DNA of 64,000 bases from Novosphingobium sp. Chol11. GTDB taxonomy: Bacteria; Pseudomonadota; Alphaproteobacteria; Sphingomonadales; Sphingomonadaceae. The notes beneath the pieces are model-generated. The model made no database searches. It saw only the letters and a program-made list of their open reading frames with translations, and was not told where the DNA came from. Position numbers and translations under genes: made by a program. This document shows positions 44,341-51,885 of this stretch, one piece after another. Position 1 is the stretch's first letter; each line of letters opens with the position of its first letter. The stretch lies in NCBI GenBank assembly GCA_945906105.1, contig CAMDQO010000001.1, forward strand, positions 186,001-250,000, given 5' to 3'.

Positions 44341-44826
44341 TCACCCTGCGCCGGATGCGCCAAGCATCGGCAAACTCTTGCCGATAAGAGTGAAAAGCCC
44401 GGCCGCTGAGATCGCAATTCCATAAGGAATGGCTACCCGCCCGGTCTGGCGGCGAATAACGTGAAGGGCACCGAAAAGAATGGTGAGCAGGCCGCCCAGC
44501 AGGGCCATGACGATCACCAGGAACAGGAAGTGTGCCGGAAGGATCCACAGGGCCAGCGCAGTCAGCAACTTGACGTCACCTCCGCCCATGGCGCGCATGG
44601 CAAACAGCCCGGCAGTGATGATGAAGGTGACGAGGGCAACGCCCAGCTGCCAGCCGATATCCGACCAGACCATGCCGCTTGCCCACCAGAACAACGGAGC
44701 AGCTACAACTACGGCAGCATTCAGCCAGTTGTCGATCTGACGGCGCCGGAAATCGGTGAAAGCAGCAATCAGCAATGCGATTGCCAAGGCACCGATCAGT
44801 CCATACGTAAGATACTCGCTTCGCAA
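44341..44826 (-). CDS. cpaA: Type IV prepilin peptidase CpaA/TadV
   Basis: 161 residues, hydrophobic throughout, from a TTG at 44826 with AGGGG 7 bases upstream. The two catalytic Asp of A24 peptidases are seen: the first in AFTDFRRRQIDN (about residue 24) and the second in the GGGDVK motif (about 83). It cleaves and possibly methylates Flp prepilins. It is the first gene of the locus, yet no flp pilin gene lies upstream; the region before it is a 71 bp gap and then a divergent hydrolase. Confidence 0.9.
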   Translation of the reverse strand: MRSEYLTYGLIGALAIALLIAAFTDFRRRQIDNWLNAAVVVAAPLFWWASGMVWSDIGWQLGVALVTFIITAGLFAMRAMGGGDVKLLTALALWILPAHFLFLVIVMALLGGLLTILFGALHVIRRQTGRVAIPYGIAISAAGLFTLIGKSLPMLGASGAG

Positions 44827-44897
44827 GGTAATGCCCCTAACCCCGTCTTCAGTGGGCAGGTCTAACGGGGAGTGCTTACCAAATAGTAACCAGAGGG

Positions 44898-45890
44898 ATG
44901 AGGCTGGTGTTAGGTATCCAGACGGTGGCAGGCGCAGAACTAAATCAAGACTTTAATCGTCGGGCGATTCCGGCAGAGGCTGTCGAGTCCTGCTGGCAGA
45001 CCGAAGGCGGCTGGCCGATCCGGCGGATTGACTGGCCAGTTCCTGCCGATCCGCGCGGCTCGCTGCTGTTCATGCCGGGACGCGGCGATTTTTATGAGAA
45101 ATACCTCGAAACGCTCGATCACTGGCACCGGCGCGGCTGGCGGGTGACCGCCTGTGACTGGCGCGGTCAGGCGGGATCTGGGCGGCTGGGCAGTGATGCC
45201 GTCACCGGCCACATCGGTGATTTTGGTCAGTGGATTGATGACCTTGCTGGCTTCTGGGCGAAGTGGAAGGCTGAAACACCGGGGCCGCATGTGTTGGCCG
45301 GTCATTCGATGGGCGGGCATCTGGTGTTGCGCGCGCTGGCCGAGGCCCGCGTTGATCCTGATGCTCTGGTGCTTTCGGCGCCGATGCTGGGCTTCCTCAA
45401 CCACGGCGTGCCCGATGCCGTGATGCACCTTGCGGCGAAATTGATGTGCAGCTTGCGCGATTCGCGCCGTCCGGCGTGGAAGTGGAGCGAAAAGCCGGGG
45501 CAGGTGCCCGCAGGCCGCGATCTGCTGCTGACCCACGATGCGGATCGCTATGCTGACGAGATGTTCTGGCGCGAAGCCCGCAACGAACTGGTGATGGGGC
45601 CGGGCTCCTGGGGCTGGGTGGAGCGCGGCTATGCCTCGATGCGGGCGGTCGATGCACCCGGAGTGCTGGAGCGGGTTAAAACCCCGGTGCTTATCGTCGC
45701 CGCCAGCGATGATAAGCTGGTCAGTTTCACAGGCAGCGCACGCGCAGCGCGCCGACTTCCGCATGGTGAACTGGTGGCATTCGGCGAGGAAGCGCGGCAC
45801 GAAATCCTGCGCGAGGAGGATGCGGTGCGCGACAAAGCACTGGCTGCGATTGACGATTTCCTTGACCGCGCTGCTCCTCCCCGCAACTGA
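44898..45890 (+). CDS. Alpha/beta hydrolase, lysophospholipase-like (S33 group)
   Basis: 330 residues. The nucleophile elbow is AGHSMGGH (about 131-138), a candidate acid lies in VAASDDKLVS, and a catalytic His in EEARHEILRE, the layout of serine aminopeptidase S33/monoglyceride lipase-like proteins. The N-terminal half holds the oxyanion region FMPGRGDFYEKY. The ATG at 44898 is used; a GTG at 44907 fits the AGAGGG site better. The FAD oxidase gene starts 6 bp after its stop. Substrate unknown; phospholipid or ester hydrolysis is likely. Confidence 0.88.
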   Translation: MRLVLGIQTVAGAELNQDFNRRAIPAEAVESCWQTEGGWPIRRIDWPVPADPRGSLLFMPGRGDFYEKYLETLDHWHRRGWRVTACDWRGQAGSGRLGSDAVTGHIGDFGQWIDDLAGFWAKWKAETPGPHVLAGHSMGGHLVLRALAEARVDPDALVLSAPMLGFLNHGVPDAVMHLAAKLMCSLRDSRRPAWKWSEKPGQVPAGRDLLLTHDADRYADEMFWREARNELVMGPGSWGWVERGYASMRAVDAPGVLERVKTPVLIVAASDDKLVSFTGSARAARRLPHGELVAFGEEARHEILREEDAVRDKALAAIDDFLDRAAPPRN

Positions 45891-45896
45891 GCGAGC

Positions 45897-46988
45897 ATGA
45901 CCGCGCGTTTCGATATTGCCATTGCCGGGGCCGGAATGGCCGGGGCCAGCCTTGCCGCTGCGCTGGTGCCCTCTGGCGCGCGGGTGCTGCTGCTCGAGGC
46001 GGAGAGCACGCCGGGTTATCATGCCACCGGGCGCTCGGCGGCGTTCTGGACCGAGAGCTATGGCGGGCCGGGGGTGCAGCCGCTGACCAGTGCATCGGGG
46101 CAGGCGCTGCGTGACGGCGGCTATCTTGTCCCCCGCGGCGCGCTCACCATTGCGCGCAGTGGGCAAGAGGCAGAGCTTGAGGCGTTTGCTGCCAGCTTCG
46201 CGGCGCTCGGCGTGCAGGTCGATGTGTTGGGCCGCGCGGGCCTTGAACAGCACATCGCCGGATTGCAGCCGGGCTGGACAAGCGGCGCGCTGGAGCCGGA
46301 TTGCAGCGATATTGATGTCGCGCGGTTGCATCAGGATTATCTAGCCGCCGCGCGTCGGGGCGGAGTGGAACTTTGGTGTTCTGCACGACTTGCGTGCGCT
46401 GTGCGACAGGGCGAAGGCTGGAGCCTGACCTGCGCCGATGGGCGGCAGGCCAGCGCGGGCGTGCTGGTCAATGCCGCCGGGGCATGGGCCGATCAGGTGG
46501 CCAGTATGGCGGGAGTTCAGCCACTCGGCATCACGCCCTATCGCCGAACAATAGTCCAGTTGCGCACCGCGCCGGAGCCAGTGGCGCAGCTGCCGCTGGT
46601 GCTTGATCTGGGTGAGCGGTTCTATTTCAAATCCGAAGCGGGCAAGCTCTGGCTCAGCCCGCATGATGAGGTGGCCAGCCCGCCTTGCGACGCCGCACCC
46701 GAGGAACTGGCGGTGGCCGAGGCGATTGACCGGTTGCAGAATGTTGTCGATTGGCAGGTCGAAGCCGTTGAGCACCGCTGGGCTGGCCTCAGAAGTTTCG
46801 CGCCCGACCGCTTGCCGGTCTATGGCTTTGATCCTGCCGAACCGTGCTTCTTCTGGTTTGCCGGACAAGGCGGTTTTGGCATCCAGACTGCACCGGCGGC
46901 GGCGGCGCTGGCAGCCGGATTGCTGTGCGGCGGTCAGTCGGGATCCGTCGATCCGGCAGCCTATTCGCCCGCACGATTCCGGCGTTGA
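45897..46988 (+). CDS. DAO-family FAD-dependent oxidoreductase
   Basis: 363 residues, D-amino-acid oxidase/glycine oxidase-type fold. The FAD-binding IAIAGAGMAGASLAAAL is at residues 7-23, with an ESTPGYHATGRSAAFWTESYGG arginine/histidine loop, a mid-domain NAAGAWADQVA, and a C-terminal FFWFAGQGGFGIQTAPAAA binding the flavin. The substrate is probably a D-amino acid or secondary amine, but it is not determined by the visible residues. Directly follows the hydrolase gene by 6 bp. Confidence 0.9.
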   Translation: MTARFDIAIAGAGMAGASLAAALVPSGARVLLLEAESTPGYHATGRSAAFWTESYGGPGVQPLTSASGQALRDGGYLVPRGALTIARSGQEAELEAFAASFAALGVQVDVLGRAGLEQHIAGLQPGWTSGALEPDCSDIDVARLHQDYLAAARRGGVELWCSARLACAVRQGEGWSLTCADGRQASAGVLVNAAGAWADQVASMAGVQPLGITPYRRTIVQLRTAPEPVAQLPLVLDLGERFYFKSEAGKLWLSPHDEVASPPCDAAPEELAVAEAIDRLQNVVDWQVEAVEHRWAGLRSFAPDRLPVYGFDPAEPCFFWFAGQGGFGIQTAPAAAALAAGLLCGGQSGSVDPAAYSPARFRR

Positions 46989-47143
46989 ACAGCTGGACGC
47001 CCCCATGTAAACTGATGTTACGTCCGCCGCCTCATTCAGCCGTGTGAAAGCTGGCAATACCTAAACCGGGGAGCAACAAGGTCGTGGCCTTGGCTCTTCG
47101 CATGAGGCGGACGGCTTGGACTCACGAGTTTAGGGGATAGCCC

Positions 47144-47818
47144 GTGAAGAATCATCTGTTCCGAACCGCTGGATTTGCCGCACTTGCAGCTTGTGTCAGC
47201 ATGGCTGCCAGCCCGGCGCTGGCGTCGATCAGAACCACGCAACTTCCAGCAGCCGCCCATGCACCAGATGCCACGCTTCCGGGTGATATTGCCGGCAACC
47301 GCAACCGTGGCGGCTGGTCTGGTGGTTTCGGCGGTGGCTTTGGCGGCGGCTGGGGCGGCGGACGTCGTCATCATGGTGACGGAATTGACGCCGGCGATGT
47401 CTTTGCCGGGGTGCTGATCCTTGGGACGATTGCTGCCGTGGCATCTGCGGCCAGCAAGTCCAAGCGCGAACGTGAGGATGACACTTATCGTTATCCCAAT
47501 GATGGCCGCAGTGATGGCGGTGCGCGCTACCCCAGCGATTCGCGGCCCAGCTATGGTGAGCGCAGCGCCGATCAGCGCGGCTGGGACCAGCGCGGGATGA
47601 GCAGTTCGCGCGGTATCGACAGCGCGGTTGACGCCTGCGTCGCCGAAGTTGAGCGCACCTCGGCCCCGGTCGATACGGTCGAAGGTGTTGACCGCGATGG
47701 CGGCGGCTGGCGGGTTGAAGGCAAGCTGCGCAATGGCTCGCCGTTCAATTGCTCGGTCGATGGCGAACTCCGCATTCGCGGGCTCAACGTCAACGGCGGC
47801 GCACCATTCCGTAACTAA
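47144..47818 (+). CDS. Exported Gly-rich protein of unknown function
   Basis: 224 residues from a GTG at 47144 (AGGGGAT about 7 bases upstream). A signal peptide ends near SPALA. After a short linker comes a Gly/Trp/Arg stretch (GGWSGGFGGGFGGGWGGG) around residues 55-75, a hydrophobic helix VFAGVLILGTIAAVASAA near 86-104, then a charged disordered segment and a C-terminal domain (IDSAVDACVAEVERTSAPVDTV; GWRVEGKL; FNCSVDGELRIRGLNV) with two Cys residues that could form a disulfide. Related proteins occur in sphingomonads without known function. Confidence 0.8.
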   Translation: MKNHLFRTAGFAALAACVSMAASPALASIRTTQLPAAAHAPDATLPGDIAGNRNRGGWSGGFGGGFGGGWGGGRRHHGDGIDAGDVFAGVLILGTIAAVASAASKSKREREDDTYRYPNDGRSDGGARYPSDSRPSYGERSADQRGWDQRGMSSSRGIDSAVDACVAEVERTSAPVDTVEGVDRDGGGWRVEGKLRNGSPFNCSVDGELRIRGLNVNGGAPFRN

Positions 47819-48465
47819 TCCCGATCAGTTGAGCGCTGCCCGCCCCCATAAGCGGGCAGCGCCAGTTTCAGGCGGATCGCTGCACCGCGCAAGGCAAACC
47901 CTGCCGCCATGGCGAGCGGCCAGCCAACAACATTGGGCAGGCCCAGCCATGCCGATCCTGCCGCCAGCGCCGATGATAGCGCGGCGGCGGTGACATAAAT
48001 CTCTGGCCGCATCACGATCGACGGCCTCCCGGCCAGCACATCGCGAATAATGCCGCCGACACAGCCAGTGATCACGCCCATCATCATGGCTGGAACCATC
48101 GGCACCCCATAGGCCAGTGCTTTGGCGGTACCGAGCACCGCATAGGCGGCCAGTCCTGCCGCATCGGCCCATTCGAGAAACTCGTTTTCCCACCAGTCAC
48201 GCGGTGTCAGCCAGGCCACCAGCGCCACCCCCAGACAGACCGGCGCGACAAGTGCATCGTGGATCCAGAACACCGGCGCGCCAATCAGCAGATCGCGCAC
48301 CGATCCGCCGCCAACGCCCGTTACCAGCGCAAAGAAGGCCATGGTGACAAAGGTCTGCCGCAGCCGCGCCGCCAGCAGCGCACCGCTCAGCGCGAACACC
48401 GCGATGCCCAGCAGATCGAGCAGACCGAGAAATGCAGGAAGGACGGGTGCGACATTGTTCACCAA
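47815..48465 (-). CDS. TRIC/UPF0126-type cation channel family membrane protein
   Basis: 216 residues, seven predicted hydrophobic helices in two repeats of the UPF0126 fold. Repeat 1 has LLDLLGIAVFALSGALLAARLRQ with VGGGSVRDLLIG; repeat 2 has EWADAAGLAAYAVLGTAKAL with TGCVGGIIRDVLAGRPSIVMRPEIY. The paired GGG/GG-x-x-RD loops are typical. Bacterial relatives are YadS/YicG and TRIC-like trimeric cation channels. Stop overlaps the Gly-rich gene's stop by 4 bp (convergent). Confidence 0.9.
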   Translation of the reverse strand: MVNNVAPVLPAFLGLLDLLGIAVFALSGALLAARLRQTFVTMAFFALVTGVGGGSVRDLLIGAPVFWIHDALVAPVCLGVALVAWLTPRDWWENEFLEWADAAGLAAYAVLGTAKALAYGVPMVPAMMMGVITGCVGGIIRDVLAGRPSIVMRPEIYVTAAALSSALAAGSAWLGLPNVVGWPLAMAAGFALRGAAIRLKLALPAYGGGQRSTDRD

Positions 48466-48506
48466 CTGCTCTTAGCACAGCTATGGCCTTCGCAAAGCCT
48501 GTGTGC

Positions 48507-48551
48507 TTGACAGCGGCGCACTCAAGTTTATGATCCACACTATATCATAAA
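48507..48551 (+). promoter_or_regulatory. Sigma-70 promoter with overlapping 8 bp inverted-repeat operator
   Basis: TTGACA (48507-48512) and TATGAT (48529-48534) are 16 bases apart, close to the full housekeeping consensus. A perfect inverted repeat TTTATGAT-N9-ATCATAAA (48527-48534 and 48544-48551) covers the -10 element and the expected start point. It lies 26 bp before the first P450 start, whose GGGGAGG ribosome site is at 48566-48572. Repression of the P450 pair by a dimeric regulator is the natural reading. Confidence 0.75.
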
Positions 48552-48577
48552 ATAGGTGATATCTTGGGGAGGCGTCA

Positions 48578-49885
48578 GTGCTCGATTACGCAAAAGTCGA
48601 TTTCTATACCGACACGCGGTTGGTTGATGATCCGCACGCCTATTTCGATTTTCTGCGCGCGCAAGGCCGGGTAACGCCCATGCCATACCGCAATGTCATG
48701 GCGGTGACGGGCTATGAGGAGATGATCCAGCTCAGCCTTGATACCGAACACTTCAACACGATCAATTCGGTGGTCGGTGCGATGATCGAGCTGCCCTTCG
48801 AGGTGAAGGGTGACGATATTTCTGCCGAGCTTGAGGCGGCGCGAGACAAGATCCCGTTCTCCAGTCAGATCGTTTCGCAAAGCGGCAAGCGCCATGCCGA
48901 TCTGCGTTCGATCCTCGCGCGGCTGTTCACCCCCAGCCGTTTGCGCGCGCTCGAGCCAAAGCTCCATGAGACCGCCGATGCGCTGATCGATCAGTTTGCC
49001 CGCGACGGCAAGGTTGAGCTGGCGCGGCAATATGGCGGGCCATACGCAACGCTGGTGATCTCCGATCTGCTCGGCCTGCCTGATGATGTGCGCAATCGCT
49101 TTCGCGCCCTGCTCGACGATTCGGTGCCGGTGCGGATGGATGCAACGCCTGAAGAGATGATGAAAAACCCGCTGGTCGAGCTTGGCAAGGATCTGTTCAA
49201 GCTGATCGTCAAGCGGCGATTGGCAGCGCATCCATTGCTCAAGCCGCTGGCGCGGTTGCTGGGGGCCAAGCAGGATATCCTTGCTGAAGTGGCCACCGCG
49301 CGCTTCCCCGATGGCGGCAAACCGACGCTGGTCGATATTACTGGGCTTTCCGCCTTCCTGTTCGGTGCCGGACAGGACACCACCAACCGCCTGGTCTGCG
49401 CCTGCATGAAGGTAATCGCGACCATGCCGGATGTGCAGCAGTTGCTGCGCGATGATCCATCGCGGATTCCCGATTTCATCGACGAGTGTCTGCGGCTTGA
49501 TGGTGCGGTGAAAAGCGGCGGGCGCATCTGCCAGAAGAGCACCACGCTGGGCGGGGTAGAGATCAAGGCGGGAACCGTCATGATACTTTCACCGCTCGCT
49601 GCCAACCGCGATCCGCGCCGGTTCGAAAACCCCGGCGAGTTCAGGCTTGATCGGCCCAAGATCAAAGAACACGTCGCCTTTGGCCGCGGTGCGCACACCT
49701 GCATCGGTGCCCTGCTGGCCCGGCGCGAAGTGGCGGTGAGCATTGAGCGCCTGCTCGCACGGATGGGCAATATTCGCCTGTCTGATGCGCATCATGGCCC
49801 TGCTGGCAATCGCCACTTTGACTATGCGCCAACCTATGTGCTCCATGCGCTCAGCAGCCTGCACCTTGAATTCGATCCGGTCTGA
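48578..49885 (+). CDS. Cytochrome P450 (first of tandem pair)
   Basis: 435 residues from a GTG at 48578 with GGGGAGG at 5-base spacing. I-helix LFGAGQDTTNRL near 264-275, ExxR in DECLRLDG, and the heme loop AFGRGAHTCIGALLARRE with the Cys near 371. Soluble bacterial type. The paralogue starts 13 bp after the stop and shares the same build, which suggests duplication and specialisation. No ferredoxin or reductase is nearby. Substrate unknown; this branch of P450s often acts on terpenoid or steroid-like compounds. Confidence 0.94.
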   Translation: MLDYAKVDFYTDTRLVDDPHAYFDFLRAQGRVTPMPYRNVMAVTGYEEMIQLSLDTEHFNTINSVVGAMIELPFEVKGDDISAELEAARDKIPFSSQIVSQSGKRHADLRSILARLFTPSRLRALEPKLHETADALIDQFARDGKVELARQYGGPYATLVISDLLGLPDDVRNRFRALLDDSVPVRMDATPEEMMKNPLVELGKDLFKLIVKRRLAAHPLLKPLARLLGAKQDILAEVATARFPDGGKPTLVDITGLSAFLFGAGQDTTNRLVCACMKVIATMPDVQQLLRDDPSRIPDFIDECLRLDGAVKSGGRICQKSTTLGGVEIKAGTVMILSPLAANRDPRRFENPGEFRLDRPKIKEHVAFGRGAHTCIGALLARREVAVSIERLLARMGNIRLSDAHHGPAGNRHFDYAPTYVLHALSSLHLEFDPV

Positions 49886-49898
49886 GGAACCCCGAACC

Positions 49899-51176
49899 AT
49901 GAACATTGCCGAAAAGGACTTCTTCACCGATCGTGACGTGCTGCTCGATCCCTATGCCTATTTCGAGGCGATCCGCGCGGATGGCCCGGTGTTCCGGATG
50001 ACGGCGCGCGATGTGGTGATCGTCACCGGGTTCAAGGAGAGCGCCGAGGTTCTGCTCAATACGGCGGATTTCTCCTCGATCATCAACCCCGAACCGCTTG
50101 CACCGCTGACGTTTGAGCCTGTGGGTGACGACATTTCCGAACAGATCGCTAATGCCAAGGCAGCAAACCCGGCGCTTGAATTGCTGGTGACCTATGATGG
50201 AGATCGCCACACGGCGGCGCGGTCACTGCTCAACCCGCTGTTCACGCCCTCGCGGCTTAAAGCCAATGCAGCGTTCATGCGTGATTTTGCCGATGCCATG
50301 GTGCGCGAAGTGGTTGCGCAGGGAAGTTGCGAGCTGATCAACAAGGTGGCGACGCCTTATGTCACGCTGGTCGTGGCTGATCTGCTGGGCGTGCCGGAAG
50401 AAGACCGTCAGAAGTTCCGCGATGTGATTGATGCCGGTCCGCCGCCCGGCAGTATGGACACCGCCGATGCCGAACAAGGCGCGCCGCAAGGCAGCCAGGC
50501 GCTGATGTTCATGGCCGGGTTTTTCTTTCAGTATCTTGCTGATCGCCGCGCCAATCCGCGCGATGATGTGATGACCGAGCTGGCCTTGGGGAAATATCCC
50601 GATGGCACCACCCCCGATCTTGTCGAGGCGGTGAAATCGGCGATGTTCCTGTTTGCCGCCGGGCAAGACACCTCGGCAAAGCTGATCGGCAATGCCATGC
50701 GTTTCCTTTGCGAGCGGCAGGATTTGCAGCAGCAGCTGCGCGAAGATCGCTCTCTGATTCCCGGCTTCATCGAGGAAGTCATGCGGCTTGAAGGCTCGAC
50801 CAAAGCGACCTTCCGTCTGTCAAAGCGGCGCACCAGGATCGGTGATATGGAAATTCCTGCCGGCCAGCGCGTGGTCATTGCCGTGCCCGCCGCCAATCGC
50901 GATCCGCGCCGCTGGGATGATCCGGCTGAGTTTCGCATCGGCCGCCCCCGGATCAAGGAGCACCTTGGCTTTGGACGCGGCGCGCATACTTGCGTGGGTG
51001 CCCCGCTGGCGCGGGTGGAAGTGGCGGTGCTGTTCGATTGCCTGCTCGAACAGACCAGCGCTATCACGCTGTCAGAAGCGCATCACGGCCCAGCGGAAGC
51101 GCGGCGGATTGATTATGAGCCAAGCTTCATCATTCGCGGCATCGACAAGCTCTATGTGGAGTTTGCCAAGGCCTAG
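49899..51176 (+). CDS. Cytochrome P450 (second of tandem pair)
   Basis: 425 residues from the ATG at 49899 (an open frame upstream to 49743 lies within the first P450 gene and is rejected). I-helix LFAAGQDTSAKL, ExxR in EEVMRLEG, heme loop GFGRGAHTCVGAPLAR. The N-terminus MNIAEKDFFTDRDVLLDPYAYFEAIR mirrors that of the upstream gene. It probably shares the transcript from the promoter at 48507. The gene converges with the PepSY gene, 6 bp between stops. Confidence 0.94.
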   Translation: MNIAEKDFFTDRDVLLDPYAYFEAIRADGPVFRMTARDVVIVTGFKESAEVLLNTADFSSIINPEPLAPLTFEPVGDDISEQIANAKAANPALELLVTYDGDRHTAARSLLNPLFTPSRLKANAAFMRDFADAMVREVVAQGSCELINKVATPYVTLVVADLLGVPEEDRQKFRDVIDAGPPPGSMDTADAEQGAPQGSQALMFMAGFFFQYLADRRANPRDDVMTELALGKYPDGTTPDLVEAVKSAMFLFAAGQDTSAKLIGNAMRFLCERQDLQQQLREDRSLIPGFIEEVMRLEGSTKATFRLSKRRTRIGDMEIPAGQRVVIAVPAANRDPRRWDDPAEFRIGRPRIKEHLGFGRGAHTCVGAPLARVEVAVLFDCLLEQTSAITLSEAHHGPAEARRIDYEPSFIIRGIDKLYVEFAKA

Positions 51177-51182
51177 GCCGGA

Positions 51183-51872
51183 TTATTTGGCTGAGTTCAC
51201 CTTCACCTTGCGGCGGCGAAACAGCAATATGCCGCCGAACAGTGAAGTGATCAGGGAAAGTCCGCCGAAGACCCACAGAAACGGATTGCTGGTGTCCTCA
51301 CGGGTTTGCAGGTCCATGATGTGCAGCCCCCACATGAAATCATAGATCCGCCAGAAGCCGGTGCGCAGCGCCAGCACTTCACCGGTATCGGCATCGACAT
51401 AGACATGGGTGTCATCGGCAAATGTCGCCTGCCAGCTGGGGCGAGGGCGACGCAGGTCCATCGGCGCGGCTTCGGCGGCAAAGCGGCGCATTGCGGTGAG
51501 CTGCGCCTTGCCCGCGAAGGCAGCCATAGCGATGCGGCGGGCTTCGGCTTCATTCACCGCGCCCAGCGGTGTGCCATCCTTGGCGGCATAGCGGCGGGGT
51601 TGCTTGTCGGAACCGGTGATGACCCAGACCGGTGTGCCAGCTTGCGAAACCAGCGCCACTTTGCTGACCGTGCCTGACAGCTTGGGGAAGGTGAGCGCTG
51701 CCCCGTCAATCGGCGCTGCTTCTGCCCGCAGCGCCTCACCGCGCACTTCCTCGATCGGGCGCGCGGCCATGAACAGGCCTGACGCCAGCCACAGCACCAG
51801 CGGCACGGCCACCGCCCAGCCCAGCCAGATGTGCCAGCGGGCAAAACGTTGCAGCAGTGTCCGCTTGGCCAT
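51183..51872 (-). CDS. PepSY domain membrane protein
   Basis: 229 residues. N-terminal helix WLGWAVAVPLVLWLASGLFMA, a periplasmic PepSY-type region with SWQATFADDTHVYVDADTGEVLALRTGFWRIYDFMWGLHIMD, and a C-terminal helix FLWVFGGLSLITSLFGGILLF ending in Arg/Lys. This resembles PepSY-associated TM proteins, some of which take part in metal or redox chemistry. It begins 13 bp after lpdA, so it may be the last gene of the TCA operon; a functional link is not known. Confidence 0.85.
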   Translation of the reverse strand: MAKRTLLQRFARWHIWLGWAVAVPLVLWLASGLFMAARPIEEVRGEALRAEAAPIDGAALTFPKLSGTVSKVALVSQAGTPVWVITGSDKQPRRYAAKDGTPLGAVNEAEARRIAMAAFAGKAQLTAMRRFAAEAAPMDLRRPRPSWQATFADDTHVYVDADTGEVLALRTGFWRIYDFMWGLHIMDLQTREDTSNPFLWVFGGLSLITSLFGGILLFRRRKVKVNSAK

Positions 51873-51885
51873 GTTGCTGGCGTCC

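Noticed and set aside
44940..46331. Minus-strand 463-codon frame
   Set aside because: Antisense to the alpha/beta hydrolase and DAO oxidase genes, both with catalytic motifs.
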